Shown: positions 7,410-16,472 of the stretch, one piece after another | Layout: each line of letters opens with the position of its first letter | How positions within the stretch are numbered: the stretch's first letter is position 1 | NCBI RefSeq assembly: GCF_048820915.1 | Contig: NZ_JBMERR010000018.1 | Coordinates: forward strand, 44,613 to 108,612 | Origin: Cribrihabitans_A pelagius | GTDB taxonomy: Bacteria > Pseudomonadota > Alphaproteobacteria > Rhodobacterales > Rhodobacteraceae | DNA: 64,000 nucleotides | Direction: 5' to 3' | Notes under the pieces: generated by a model | Databases searched by the model: none | Told to the model about the DNA's origin: nothing | The model's input: only the letters and a program-made list of their open reading frames with translations | Position numbers and translations under genes: made by a program

Positions 7410-9425
7410 ATGACCAACCCGCTTCTGTCCCAATGGGTCACGCCCTTCGGGATCGCGCCCTTCGCGGAGATTTCCGACAAGGACTTTGCCCCGGCGCTGG
7501 ATGCCGCGCTGACGGCCCACAATGCGCAGGTCGCGGCCATCGCCAGCGACCCCGCACCGCCGGACTTCGCAAATGTGATCGGCGCGCTGGAAACGCCCTG
7601 CCGCGAGCTGGAGCAGGTGCTCTCGGTCTTCTTCACCGTGGCGGGCGCCGACAGCAATCCCAAGCGGCAGGAGCTGCAGCGGGAATTCTCGCCGCGGCTG
7701 GCGGCGCATTTCTCCGCCATCACCGCGAACAAGGCGCTTTATGCGCGGGTGAAGGCGGTCTGGGAGCAGCGCGACAGCCTGGAGCTGACGGACGAGCAGC
7801 AGCGCGTGCTGATGCTGACCCACCGCGGCTTCGTGCGCGGCGGCGCGGCGCTGGAAGGGGCAGAGGACGTCCGCATGCAGGAGATCAAGGGCAGGCTTGC
7901 GGCACTTGGCACCCAGTTCACCCAGAACCTGCTGGCGGATGAGCGGGAGCGGATTCTGCCGCTTGCCGAAGCGGACCTCGAAGGGCTGCCGGATTTTATT
8001 GTCCGTTCGGCCCGCGCGGCAGGCGAAGAGAAGGGCGCCGGTGGCCCGGTCATCACGCTGTCGCGCTCGCTGATCGTGCCCTTCCTGCAGTTCTCGCCGC
8101 GCCGCGACCTGCGCGAGAAAGCCTTCACCGCCTGGGCTGCGCGCGGCGCCGGCGGCGGCGAGACAGACAACCGCGGCATCGCTGCCGAGATCCTGCAGCT
8201 GCGCGAGGAGCGCGCCAGGCTGCTCGGATATGACAGCTTTGCGGCCTACAAGCTGGAAACCGAAATGGCCAAAACGCCCGAGGCGGTGCGCAGCCTCCTG
8301 ATGGAGGTCTGGGGGCCGGCGAAGGCGCGTGCCGAAGCAGATGCCGCGGTGCTGACAGAGATGATGCACGCCGATGGCATCAACGGCGATCTCGAGCCCT
8401 GGGACTGGCGCTACTACGCGGCCAAGCGGCGCAAGGCCGAGCATGATCTCGATGAGGCGGAACTGAAACCCTACCTGCAGCTCGACCGGATGATCGAGGC
8501 CGCCTTCGCCTGCGCCACGCGCCTCTTCGGGCTGTCGTTCAAGCCGCTGGACATCCCGCTCTACCACCCGGACTGCCGGGCCTGGGAGGTGACCCGCGAC
8601 GGCGAACATCTTGCGGTTTTCATCGGCGACTATTTTGCCCGCGGCTCCAAACGCTCCGGTGCCTGGTGCTCGGCGATGCGCAGCCAGGCGAAACACCCCG
8701 AGCGGCAGACACCTGTGGTGATCAACGTCTGCAACTTCGCCAAGGGCGACCCGGCGCTCCTGTCCTGGGACGATGCCGGCACGCTGTTCCACGAATTCGG
8801 CCACGCGCTGCATCAGATGCTGTCGGACGTGACCTATGACAGCATCTCGGGCACCTCGGTGGCGCGCGATTTCGTGGAACTGCCGAGCCAGCTTTACGAA
8901 CACTGGCTGGAGGTGCCGGAGGTGCTGCAGGAGTTCGCCACCCATGCGGAGACCGGCACGCCGATGCCGGAAGACCTGCTGCAGAAGGTGCTGGGGGCGG
9001 CCAATTTCGACATGGGGTTCCAGACCGTGGAATACGTGGCCTCGGCGCTGGTGGATCTCGCGTTCCACGACGGCCCGGCGCCCGCCGATCCGATGGCGGA
9101 GCAGGCCCGGGTGCTGGAGGGGATCGGCCTGCCGCATGCCATCACCATGCGCCATGCGACGCCGCATTTCGCGCATGTGTTCTCGGGAGACGGCTATTCC
9201 TCGGGGTACTACAGCTACATGTGGTCTGAGGTGATGGACGCGGATGCCTTTGCCGCCTTCAAGGAAGCGGGCGGCCCCTTCGACGCCGAGCGCGCCGCCG
9301 CGCTGGAGGAGCATATCCTGTCAGCGGGCGGCTCGCGCGATCCGGCCGAACTCTACACCGCCTTCCGCGGCCGCCTGCCCGGAGTCGACGCCTTGCTGAC
9401 GGGCCGCGGTTTGGTGCCAAGCTGA
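7410..9425 (+). CDS. M3 family metallopeptidase (oligopeptidase A / dipeptidyl carboxypeptidase type)
   Basis: A 671-residue thimet-type oligopeptidase. The zinc site HEFGHALHQ lies near residue 461 with the third ligand expected in the downstream DFVELPSQLYEHW block. The substrate-gripping loop HVFSGDGYSSGYYSYMWSEV near the C-terminus is characteristic of M3 enzymes (Dcp/OpdA). There is no signal peptide, so it should be cytoplasmic and degrade peptides released by ATP-dependent proteases. The ATG at 7410 is preceded by AAGGAGG; a longer frame upstream overlaps the 3' end of the previous gene and is not supported. Confidence 0.94.
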   Translation: MTNPLLSQWVTPFGIAPFAEISDKDFAPALDAALTAHNAQVAAIASDPAPPDFANVIGALETPCRELEQVLSVFFTVAGADSNPKRQELQREFSPRLAAHFSAITANKALYARVKAVWEQRDSLELTDEQQRVLMLTHRGFVRGGAALEGAEDVRMQEIKGRLAALGTQFTQNLLADERERILPLAEADLEGLPDFIVRSARAAGEEKGAGGPVITLSRSLIVPFLQFSPRRDLREKAFTAWAARGAGGGETDNRGIAAEILQLREERARLLGYDSFAAYKLETEMAKTPEAVRSLLMEVWGPAKARAEADAAVLTEMMHADGINGDLEPWDWRYYAAKRRKAEHDLDEAELKPYLQLDRMIEAAFACATRLFGLSFKPLDIPLYHPDCRAWEVTRDGEHLAVFIGDYFARGSKRSGAWCSAMRSQAKHPERQTPVVINVCNFAKGDPALLSWDDAGTLFHEFGHALHQMLSDVTYDSISGTSVARDFVELPSQLYEHWLEVPEVLQEFATHAETGTPMPEDLLQKVLGAANFDMGFQTVEYVASALVDLAFHDGPAPADPMAEQARVLEGIGLPHAITMRHATPHFAHVFSGDGYSSGYYSYMWSEVMDADAFAAFKEAGGPFDAERAAALEEHILSAGGSRDPAELYTAFRGRLPGVDALLTGRGLVPS

Positions 9426-9446
9426 GAAAGCGCCCTGCCGGGCGCT

Positions 9447-9477
9447 GCCTCCGGCGGGGGTATTTCCGGCCAGAAAG
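9447..9477 (+). repeat. Recurrent intergenic motif, copy forming half of a hairpin
   Basis: GCCTCCGGCGGGGGTATTTC begins a copy of the short motif also found on the minus strand at 34060-34096 (there GCCTCCGGCGGGAGTATTTT). The last two-thirds of this copy is repeated in inverted orientation a few bases downstream, making the perfect hairpin annotated separately. Confidence 0.55.
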
Positions 9478-9518
9478 TGGCAGCGGGCGCCTGCGCCACT
9501 TTCTGGCCGGAAATACCC
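9458..9518. terminator. Perfect 24-bp inverted repeat between convergent genes
   Basis: The arms 9458-9481 and 9495-9518 are exact reverse complements over 24 bases (first arm begins GGGTATTTCCGGCCAGAAAG) with a 13-base loop. The position, between the M3 peptidase and ghrA reading toward each other, suits a bidirectional terminator. No long T-run follows, so it may work by RNA structure rather than as a textbook intrinsic terminator. Confidence 0.7.
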
Positions 9519-9562
9519 TGGGGAAAATGCGCCGCAAGGCGCAGGGGGGCAAGCCCCCCGCC

Positions 9563-10495
9563 TCAGTAGCCGCGCTGGCGGTCCACCAGATGCAGAAGCG
9601 GCTCGCCCGCCTCGCTGCGGCGGATGTTTTCGGCGATGAGTTCGGCGGCTGTGCTATCCCGGGTCTCCGAGGCGATGTGCGGGGTCACGGTCACCTGCGG
9701 GTGTTGCCAATAGGGGTGCGAGGCGGGCAGCGGTTCCATACGGAAGACGTCGAGCGTGGCGTGGCCGATCTCGCCGCTGTCCAGTGCCCTGAGCAGCGCC
9801 GCGTCATCGATCAACGGGCCGCGGCCCGGATTGAGGATGCGCGCGCCGCGCGGCAGCCAGGCGAGGGTTTTGGCGTTGAGGGTGTTTTCCGTCTCCGGCG
9901 TATCGGCCAGCAGGAGGACAAGAATTTCTGCTTCCGAAAGCGCGGCCTTCAGACCCTCGGATCCGTTATGGCAGGTAATGCCCTCGATGTCCTTGGGGCT
10001 GCGGCTCCAGCCGGTGACGTTGAAGCCCAGACCGGCCAGCGTGCGGGCGGCGGCGGACCCCAGCGCGCCGAGGCCCAGCACGGTCACCTTGCGGTTGCGC
10101 GCCAGCGGCGGCACGCGGCGGTGCCAGCGCCCGTTCAGCCCGTGGATGTGGGCATCCATTCCCAGATGGTAGCGCAGCACATGGCCTGCGACCCATTCGG
10201 TCATGCCCTCCTGCAGCCCGCTGTCAGCCATCCGCGTCAATGGCACGGTGAGGGTCCTGTTGGGGGCGATGCGCTCCACCCCGGCCCAGAGGCTGAGCAC
10301 CGCCTTCAGCCGGGTGAAGGCGGTGAAATCGCTAACCGGACCATCCGGCGCGTAGACGATGTAGTCCACGTCCTGCGGGGCATAGCTGCCGCTCAGCTGC
10401 GCGTCCACGCCGTGCCGGTCCAGCTCCGCCTTGAGCAGCGGCTGGTAGGCGGGCCAGGCCTCGGGACGGCCCGCAAAAAGTACATTGACGGTCAT
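9563..10495 (-). CDS. ghrA: Glyoxylate/hydroxypyruvate reductase A
   Basis: A 310-residue D-2-hydroxyacid dehydrogenase. The NAD(P)-binding loop LGLGALGSAAARTL lies at residues 140-153 and is followed by WSRSPKDIEG, whose Arg and Ser suggest NADPH preference. LLLADTPETENTLNA, NPGRGPLIDD and the C-terminal VTPHIASETRD with the catalytic His complete the family signature. The short N-terminal substrate domain and overall length match GhrA (YcdW), which reduces glyoxylate and hydroxypyruvate in the cytoplasm. It follows rodA by 9 bp and so is probably co-transcribed as the last gene of the shape operon, though it has no known link to cell shape. Confidence 0.93.
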   Translation of the reverse strand: MTVNVLFAGRPEAWPAYQPLLKAELDRHGVDAQLSGSYAPQDVDYIVYAPDGPVSDFTAFTRLKAVLSLWAGVERIAPNRTLTVPLTRMADSGLQEGMTEWVAGHVLRYHLGMDAHIHGLNGRWHRRVPPLARNRKVTVLGLGALGSAAARTLAGLGFNVTGWSRSPKDIEGITCHNGSEGLKAALSEAEILVLLLADTPETENTLNAKTLAWLPRGARILNPGRGPLIDDAALLRALDSGEIGHATLDVFRMEPLPASHPYWQHPQVTVTPHIASETRDSTAAELIAENIRRSEAGEPLLHLVDRQRGY

Positions 10496-10504
10496 CGGGG
10501 CTCC

Positions 10505-11656
10505 TTAGCGTGCGGCTTGCCGGGGGCGGTGGATTTGGGCGCTTTGCACCAGGCCGAAGGCGCCGAGCAGCACCAGCATCGCCGAGCCGCCGTAGGAGAC
10601 CATCGGCAGCGGCACCCCCACCACCGGCGCCAGCCCCATCACCATCGACATGTTCACCGCGAAGAACAAAAAGAAGGTGATTGCGATACCCATGGTCACC
10701 AGCGACGAGAAACGGTCCTTGGTGGCTATCGCGGTGGCGATGCAGAAGGCGATGATCAGCATGTAGAGCCCCAGAAGGGTGAAGCCGCCGATGAAGCCGA
10801 ACTCCTCGGCCAGGGTGGTGAAGATGAAGTCGGTGTGTTTCTCCGGCAGGAAGTTCAGCCGCGACTGCGTCCCTTGCATGAAGCCCCGGCCCGACCAGCC
10901 GCCGGAGCCGAGCGCGATCTTCGACTGGGTAATGTGGTAGCCTGCGCCCAGCGGGTCCTGCGAGGGGTCGAGGAAAGTGTCGATGCGGCGGAACTGGTAG
11001 TCCTTCAGCAATTGCCACTCGGTGCCGCGGCTTTGGAACACGGCGGTGACCAGGCCTGCGCCGGCCGCGATCACTGCGGCGAAATAGGCCCAGTGCACGC
11101 CGGCCAGGAACATCACCCCGCCGCCGGCTGCCATCAGCAGGATCGAGGTGCCGAGGTCGGGCTGTTTCAGCACCAGCGCAGTGGGCAGCAGGATCAGCCC
11201 CACCGGGATCAGCACCCAGAGCGGCCGGGAGGTGCGCTCCGACGGCAGCCAGTCGTAATAGGCGGCGAGCAGCATCACCAGTGTGATCTTGGTCATCTCG
11301 GATGGTTGCAGCCGCATGAAGCCAAGATCGATCCAGCGCTGCGCGCCCATGCCGACGGTGCCGAACAGCTCCACCGCGACCAGCAGCAGCAGCGAGACCA
11401 GATAGGCCGCCGCCGAGATATTGCGCCAGAACCAGATCGGGATCAGCGCCACCAGGAGCATGCCCGCCATGCCCACGGCAAAGCGTTTCACCTGCGGCTC
11501 CACCCAGGGGGAGAACGAACCGCCGGCCACCGAGTACAGCATCAGGAAGCCGACGCCCGCGACGGTCACCAGAAGCAGCGTCAGCCCCCAGTTCAGGTAG
11601 AGGATCTTGCGCAGTCCGGTGGGCGTCGACTGTGCGTGATAGGCGAGATAGCTCAT
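10505..11656 (-). CDS. rodA: Rod shape-determining SEDS glycosyltransferase RodA
   Basis: A 383-residue SEDS polytopic membrane protein with about ten hydrophobic segments. Family hallmarks are QRWIDLGFMRLQPSEMTK, the long periplasmic loop around GSGGWSGRGFMQGTQSRLNFLPEKHTDFIF (key Asp in HTDF) and the C-terminal VPLPMVSYGGSAM. RodA polymerises lipid II glycan strands in the elongasome together with PBP2. It overlaps mrdA by 4 bp (ATGA). Within the operon mreB-mreC-mreD-mrdA-rodA it is the last shape gene. Confidence 0.97.
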   Translation of the reverse strand: MSYLAYHAQSTPTGLRKILYLNWGLTLLLVTVAGVGFLMLYSVAGGSFSPWVEPQVKRFAVGMAGMLLVALIPIWFWRNISAAAYLVSLLLLVAVELFGTVGMGAQRWIDLGFMRLQPSEMTKITLVMLLAAYYDWLPSERTSRPLWVLIPVGLILLPTALVLKQPDLGTSILLMAAGGGVMFLAGVHWAYFAAVIAAGAGLVTAVFQSRGTEWQLLKDYQFRRIDTFLDPSQDPLGAGYHITQSKIALGSGGWSGRGFMQGTQSRLNFLPEKHTDFIFTTLAEEFGFIGGFTLLGLYMLIIAFCIATAIATKDRFSSLVTMGIAITFFLFFAVNMSMVMGLAPVVGVPLPMVSYGGSAMLVLLGAFGLVQSAQIHRPRQAAR

Positions 11657-13602
11657 GCCTTGGACCTCGCGCTGTCTGCCGGGCGGCGCTCCTCGCGCTC
11701 GCGCTCCAGCCGTTCCTGCTGCGCCTTGATGCGGCTGCGGTCGGCCTTGGGGTAGGCTTCCAGCGGCGGGGTGCCGTCGTAAAGCGCCTGCAACAGCACG
11801 TCGCGCGCCACCGGGGCCGCCGCGGTGGAGCCGCCGCCGCCGTGCTCGACCACCACCGCAACCGCGTATTTCGGGTTGTCGTAGGGGGCAAAGCAGACAA
11901 ACAACGCGTGGTCGCGGCGCTCCCAGGGCAGGTCTTCGTTGCGGATCACGCCCGCCGCGCGTTCGGCGGCGGTGATGTTGCGGACCTGGCTGGTGCCGGT
12001 CTTGCCCGCCATGCGCATGTCATCGGCGATGATGCGGGAGCGGTAGGCGGTGCCGCGGCGGTCGTTGCTGACCGAATGCATGCCCCGGCGCACCATGCGC
12101 AGGTTGTTCTCGCTGATGCCCAGCGGCTCGCCAGCGCCGTCCGGCTGCTCCACTCCGTCGATCGACTTCAACAGCCGCGGCGTCACGCTGCGGCCGGTGG
12201 CGATGCGGGCCGACATCACCGCCAGCTGCAGGGGCGAGGCCAGCATGTAGCCCTGGCCGATCGACACGTTCACGGTGTCGCCGACCAGCCAGTCCTGGCC
12301 ATAGGAGCGCCGCTTCCACTCCTTGGTCGGGGCCAGCCCCTGCGCCACCGCAGACATCGGCAGGTCGTGGCGCACGCCGAGGCCGAAGCGGTTGGCCATT
12401 TCGGTGATCTTGTCGATGCCGACCTTGATGGCGACATCGTAATAATAGACATCGCAGGAGCGTTTCAGCGAGGTGTTGAGATCGACATGGCCGTGGCCTG
12501 CGCGTTTCCAGCAGTGGAAGCGGCGGCCGGAGACCTCAAGATGGCCGGGGCACCAGACGGTTTCCTCCGGCCCGATCAGCCCGGCCTCCAGCGCCGCAAG
12601 CGCGGTGATCATCTTGAAGGTTGAGCCGGGCGGGTAGGTGCCCTGCACAGTCTTGTTGGCAAGCGGCCGGTAGGGGTCCCCGGTCAGCATCCGGTAGTCG
12701 GCGACCGAGATGCCGCGCACAAACAGGTTGGGGTCGAAGCTGGGCGAAGAGCAGATCGCGCGCACGTCGCCCTTTTCGCAGTCGATCACCACAGCGGCAG
12801 CGCTTTCATTGCCAAGCCGCGCCTGCACATAGGCTTGCAGGCCCGCGTCGATGGTCAGCTGCATGTCGGCGCCCGCCACCCCCTCCTGCCGGTCCAGCTC
12901 GCGCATCACCCGGCCGGTGGCGTTGACCTCCACCCGCTTGGCGCCCGCCTTGCCGCGCAGCACGTCCTCGCGCCGGGCCTCGAAGCCGACCTTGCCGATC
13001 TGGAAGCGCGGGATGCGCAGGATCGGCTCGGGGTCTTCCAGCTTCGACAGGTCATAGTCGGAGACCGGGCCCACGTAGCCGACCACATGAGCGAAGTCCT
13101 CCAGCTGCGGATAGACCCGGGTCAGGCCCACCTCCGGCGTGATGCCGGGCAGGGCGGGGGCGTTCACCGCGACCTTCGAGATGTCCTGCCAGCCGATCCG
13201 GTCGGCCAGCGTTATCGGCAGGAAGGGCGGCGAGCGCCGCATTTCGGCGCGGGCGCGCTCCAGGTCCTCCGGGTCGAGCGGCAGGAGCTTGGTGAGCCGG
13301 GCGATCACCTCCTCCACGTCGCCTGCGTCTTCCGGCACCACGGTGATCCTGTAGGAGGGCGAGTTCTGGGCGATAATCCGGCCGTTGCGGTCGAAGATCT
13401 CGCCCCGCGCGGGGGGCAGCAGCCGGATGTTAATACGGTTTTCCTCGGCCAGCAGGCGGAATTCATCGGCCTGATCGACCTGCAGATAGCGCATCCGCGC
13501 CGCCAGCCCGCCGGCAAAGCCCAGCTGCAAGCCGCCCAGGAGCAGGGCGCGGCGGGACATCTTGCGGTGCGAGGCGTCGGTATCCTTGGGGCTGCGGCGC
13601 AT
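11653..13602 (-). CDS. mrdA: Penicillin-binding protein 2 (elongasome transpeptidase)
   Basis: A 649-residue class B PBP. After a short cytoplasmic tail comes one membrane anchor (RRALLLGGLQLGFAGGLAA). The dimerisation/pedestal region follows, then the transpeptidase domain with SxxK in PPGSTFKM near residue 326, the SxN equivalent SCD in RSCDVYYYD, and KTGT near residue 532. PBP2 cross-links new peptidoglycan and activates RodA. The ATG at 13602 overlaps the mreD stop by 1 bp; the longer frame upstream lies inside mreD and is not credible. The next gene, rodA, overlaps by 4 bp. Confidence 0.97.
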   Translation of the reverse strand: MRRSPKDTDASHRKMSRRALLLGGLQLGFAGGLAARMRYLQVDQADEFRLLAEENRINIRLLPPARGEIFDRNGRIIAQNSPSYRITVVPEDAGDVEEVIARLTKLLPLDPEDLERARAEMRRSPPFLPITLADRIGWQDISKVAVNAPALPGITPEVGLTRVYPQLEDFAHVVGYVGPVSDYDLSKLEDPEPILRIPRFQIGKVGFEARREDVLRGKAGAKRVEVNATGRVMRELDRQEGVAGADMQLTIDAGLQAYVQARLGNESAAAVVIDCEKGDVRAICSSPSFDPNLFVRGISVADYRMLTGDPYRPLANKTVQGTYPPGSTFKMITALAALEAGLIGPEETVWCPGHLEVSGRRFHCWKRAGHGHVDLNTSLKRSCDVYYYDVAIKVGIDKITEMANRFGLGVRHDLPMSAVAQGLAPTKEWKRRSYGQDWLVGDTVNVSIGQGYMLASPLQLAVMSARIATGRSVTPRLLKSIDGVEQPDGAGEPLGISENNLRMVRRGMHSVSNDRRGTAYRSRIIADDMRMAGKTGTSQVRNITAAERAAGVIRNEDLPWERRDHALFVCFAPYDNPKYAVAVVVEHGGGGSTAAAPVARDVLLQALYDGTPPLEAYPKADRSRIKAQQERLEREREERRPADSARSKA

Positions 13603-14138
13603 CAGCGGCCTCCCAGGGTTTCGGCTTCGGCGGGCGAGAGCTTGCGCACGCCCATCAAGCTTTGGCTGAACCAGACCACGGCCGGGTAGGCGAGGATGGT
13701 CATCACCGTCTGGATCACCGAGAGGCTCACCGGCGCGCGCGGCACGCCGAACAGGGCGAGCGTCAGCCGCTCCAGCGTGGCGATGCCAATGAGCACTAGC
13801 GCCACTGCCAGCCATTCGCCGGCAAAGGTTGCTTCCCGCTGCGGTGCGGCGCGCGCCTTCAGCAGCTCGCAGCCCAGCACCGCAAGCAGCGCCAGCAGCC
13901 CGGGCGGGCGCTGAAACAGAAGATCGGCCAGAAGCATCACCAGCGCAATCGACAGCGCAGGCACGTAGTCGGGCCGCCGCAGCGACCAGGCCATCGCCAG
14001 CGCCAGCAGGAAGTCCGGCGGCGCCCAGCGGCGCGGCTCGGTGTCCAGCGGAAGGAGGTGGAAGAAGAGGATCACCAGCGCCAGGCCTGGGAAGGCGGCG
14101 CGCATGGCCCAGATCCTGGCGGGGGCGGGGTTAGCCAT
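13602..14138 (-). CDS. mreD: Rod shape-determining protein MreD
   Basis: A 178-residue protein with about five hydrophobic helices (for example FPGLALVILFFHLL, LLALLAVLGCEL, WLAVALVLIGIATL). MreD is poorly conserved in sequence; identification rests on size, membrane topology and its place between mreC and mrdA. The ATG at 14138 gives an 8-bp overlap with the mreC end, consistent with coupled translation. The typical family motif PDFLLALAMAWSLRRPDYVP near residue 40 is present. Confidence 0.9.
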   Translation of the reverse strand: MANPAPARIWAMRAAFPGLALVILFFHLLPLDTEPRRWAPPDFLLALAMAWSLRRPDYVPALSIALVMLLADLLFQRPPGLLALLAVLGCELLKARAAPQREATFAGEWLAVALVLIGIATLERLTLALFGVPRAPVSLSVIQTVMTILAYPAVVWFSQSLMGVRKLSPAEAETLGGR

Positions 14139-15078
14139 TGGTAGCGGCCTCCTCCCCGCTGTCCGCATCCGTTTCCGCGCCCAGGCTTTCGGGCCGGGCC
14201 TGCGGCACCGGATCGCCCGGGGCGGGGCCAACCAGCGCGCCGGGATCCTCGATCACCTCGGTGCCGTGGTGGCGCAGCACGCGCAGGTATTCGAGCCGGC
14301 CGTAGTCCGCCGAGAGCCGCACCCGCATCCGGCCGGAGCGGTCCTTGGCGACCTGGCCGATCAGCAGCCCCGCTGGAAACACCGAGCCGTCGCCCGAGGT
14401 CACCACCCGGTCGCCGGGGCGCACCAGGTCGGGGTTCTCCAGGAAGCTCAGCACAGGTCCGGCGCTGTTGTCGCCGGTGACCAGCGCGGTCTGGCCGGAG
14501 GGCTGGATGGTGGCAGGCACCGCACTTGCGGCATCGGTCAGCAGGATCACCCGGGCGGTGTCGCGCCCGGTGCCGGAAATGCGCCCCACCAGGCCGATCC
14601 CGTCCATCGCGGCCCAGCCGTCATGCACGCCGTCGCGGGCGCCGACATTCAGCAGCACCGATTGGCGGAACGGCGAGCCGCTGTCGGCCATCACCACGCC
14701 GGTGATATAGGTGAGCTGCGGGTCCAGCCGCACGTTGTTGAGATCCAGCAGCCGGGCGTTTTCCTGCTCGAGCTGCAGCGCCGCCTCCTTCCATGCCCGC
14801 ATCTGGCGCAGCTCGCTGCGCAGCTCGCGGTTCTGCTCGGCCAGGCGCTGATAGCTCTGGAAGTCACGCCACAGGTTGATGGTGGCGGTGACCGGCACCA
14901 TCGCCCAGTCCATGTTGGGCACCACCCGGTCCGCGACCTGCGCCCGGAACCGCTCCATCCGCGGGCTGTCGATGCGCCAGACGATGAAGACCGCGGCCAG
15001 GCACAGGCACAGCACCGCCAGCAGCAGGCGCCGCAGCGGAGCGGTGTAATCGTCGCGCTGAGAGCGGTCTTTTGCCAC
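14131..15078 (-). CDS. mreC: Rod shape-determining protein MreC
   Basis: A 315-residue bitopic protein: basic N-terminus, one transmembrane helix (residues about 18-35, LLLAVLCLCLAAVFIVW), a coiled-coil (about 68-105, AEQNRELRSELRQMRAWKEA), then the paired beta-barrel MreC domain (GARDGVHDGWAAMDGIGLVGRI; VVTSGDGSVFPAGLLIGQV). The acidic, Pro-rich tail after residue 280 is probably disordered. It sits in the periplasm and bridges MreB/MreD to PBP2. It follows mreB by 48 bp. Confidence 0.96.
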   Translation of the reverse strand: MAKDRSQRDDYTAPLRRLLLAVLCLCLAAVFIVWRIDSPRMERFRAQVADRVVPNMDWAMVPVTATINLWRDFQSYQRLAEQNRELRSELRQMRAWKEAALQLEQENARLLDLNNVRLDPQLTYITGVVMADSGSPFRQSVLLNVGARDGVHDGWAAMDGIGLVGRISGTGRDTARVILLTDAASAVPATIQPSGQTALVTGDNSAGPVLSFLENPDLVRPGDRVVTSGDGSVFPAGLLIGQVAKDRSGRMRVRLSADYGRLEYLRVLRHHGTEVIEDPGALVGPAPGDPVPQARPESLGAETDADSGEEAATNG

Positions 15079-15126
15079 GGGACTCCTTCCGGCCGGCTGC
15101 GGAGCGGCGCGCGGCCGTCTTTGGCC

Positions 15127-16173
15127 TTAGCTGTCGTAGTCGATCGCGTGGGCCAGCTGCTTTTCGTATTCCAGCGCCTTGCCGGTGCCAAGCGCCACGC
15201 AGTTGAGGCTTTCGTCGGCGATGGAGACCGCCAGCCCGGTCTGCTCCCGCAAGGCGAGGTCGAGATCGCCCAAAAGCGCGCCGCCGCCGGTCAGCATCAC
15301 GCCGCGGTCGACGATGTCGGCGGCCAGATCCGGCGGCGTGGTCTCCAGCGCGGTCATCACCGCCTCGCAGATCTGCTGCACCGGCTCGGCCAGGGCTTCG
15401 GCAACCTGGGCCTGGGAAATCTCGATCTCCTTCGGCACGCCATTCAGCAGGTCGCGGCCGCGGATCTGCATCGACTGGCCGCGGCCGTCGTCGGGCATCC
15501 GGGCGGTGCCGATCGAGGTCTTGATACGCTCAGCCGTGGCCTCGCCCACCAAGAGGTTCTGCTGGCGCCGCAGGTAGGAGATGATCGCCTCGTCCATGCG
15601 GTCGCCGCCGACGCGGACCGAGCGCGCATAGACGATATCGCCCAGCGACAGCACCGCCACCTCGGTGGTGCCGCCGCCAATGTCGACAACCATGTTGCCG
15701 GTCGGATCGGTGATCGGCATGCCCGCGCCGATGGCGGCGGCAATCGGCTCGGCAATCAGGCCCGCGCGGCGCGCGCCTGCCGACAGCACCGACTGGCGGA
15801 TCGCGCGCTTTTCGACCGGGGTGGCGCCATGCGGCACGCAGACGATGATCTTGGGTTTGGAGAAGGTCGAGCGCTTGTGCACCTTGCGGATGAAGTGCTT
15901 GATCATCTCCTCGGCGGTGTCGAAGTCGGCAATCACGCCTTCGCGCATCGGCCGGATCGCCTCGATCGAGCCGGGGGTGCGGCCCAGCATCAGCTTGGCA
16001 TCCTCACCCACGGCCAGCACCTTCTTGACGCCGTCCTTGACGTGATAGGCAACTACGGAAGGCTCGGACAGGATCACACCGCGGCCCTTCACATAGACCA
16101 GCGTGTTTGCCGTGCCGAGGTCGATGGCCATGTCCGAAGTGAACAGACCGCCTAAATTTCCGAATAGCGCCAT
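15127..16173 (-). CDS. mreB: Actin-like rod shape protein MreB
   Basis: A 348-residue bacterial actin. The phosphate-1 loop DLGTANTLVYVKGRGVILSE, the nucleotide-binding block MVVDIGGGTTEVAVLSLGDI and the adenosine motif MLTGGGALLGDLD are all intact. MreB filaments on the inner membrane guide elongasome movement. It is the first gene of the five-gene shape cluster. The start MALFGNLGGLFTSDMAIDLG matches the usual MreB N-terminus with its hydrophobic membrane-binding loop. Confidence 0.98.
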   Translation of the reverse strand: MALFGNLGGLFTSDMAIDLGTANTLVYVKGRGVILSEPSVVAYHVKDGVKKVLAVGEDAKLMLGRTPGSIEAIRPMREGVIADFDTAEEMIKHFIRKVHKRSTFSKPKIIVCVPHGATPVEKRAIRQSVLSAGARRAGLIAEPIAAAIGAGMPITDPTGNMVVDIGGGTTEVAVLSLGDIVYARSVRVGGDRMDEAIISYLRRQQNLLVGEATAERIKTSIGTARMPDDGRGQSMQIRGRDLLNGVPKEIEISQAQVAEALAEPVQQICEAVMTALETTPPDLAADIVDRGVMLTGGGALLGDLDLALREQTGLAVSIADESLNCVALGTGKALEYEKQLAHAIDYDS

Positions 16174-16472
16174 TAAGCCGGGATCCTGTAAGTGCTGCCG
16201 TTTTTTACCGTACCGACTCCGCCTGCGCTGGAGTCCCCAACCTTATATGCGCCCCGGAAGGACCGCGAAAGGGCGTATTATGGTGAAACAGCGCCTTTCC
16301 GCCAAGCGCCGCGCTGGTGATTGGTAGATGCCAGCCGGGTGCGGCCGCGCAGGCGGGCAGGGTTCCGGGCGGCCGGACGGCGCAGGGGGGCGGCGTGTAC
16401 TGCGCCTGCGCTGGCCGCTTGTTTCCGAGGCTCCGCCCGGCCCATGGCTGGGCATGGGGGGCAAGCGCCTGG
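16174..16472. other. Intergenic region upstream of mreB
   Basis: About 300 bp with no convincing gene on either strand. It must carry the mreB promoter. On the minus strand a weak candidate is TTTCGC, 17 bases, TATAAG (about 16,240-16,270), but the match to the consensus is poor. Open frames here have no homology and no ribosome binding site. Confidence 0.4.

Noticed and set aside
9527..11755. A 742-residue + strand frame across ghrA and rodA
   Set aside because: It is antisense to two clear genes and has no recognisable motif.
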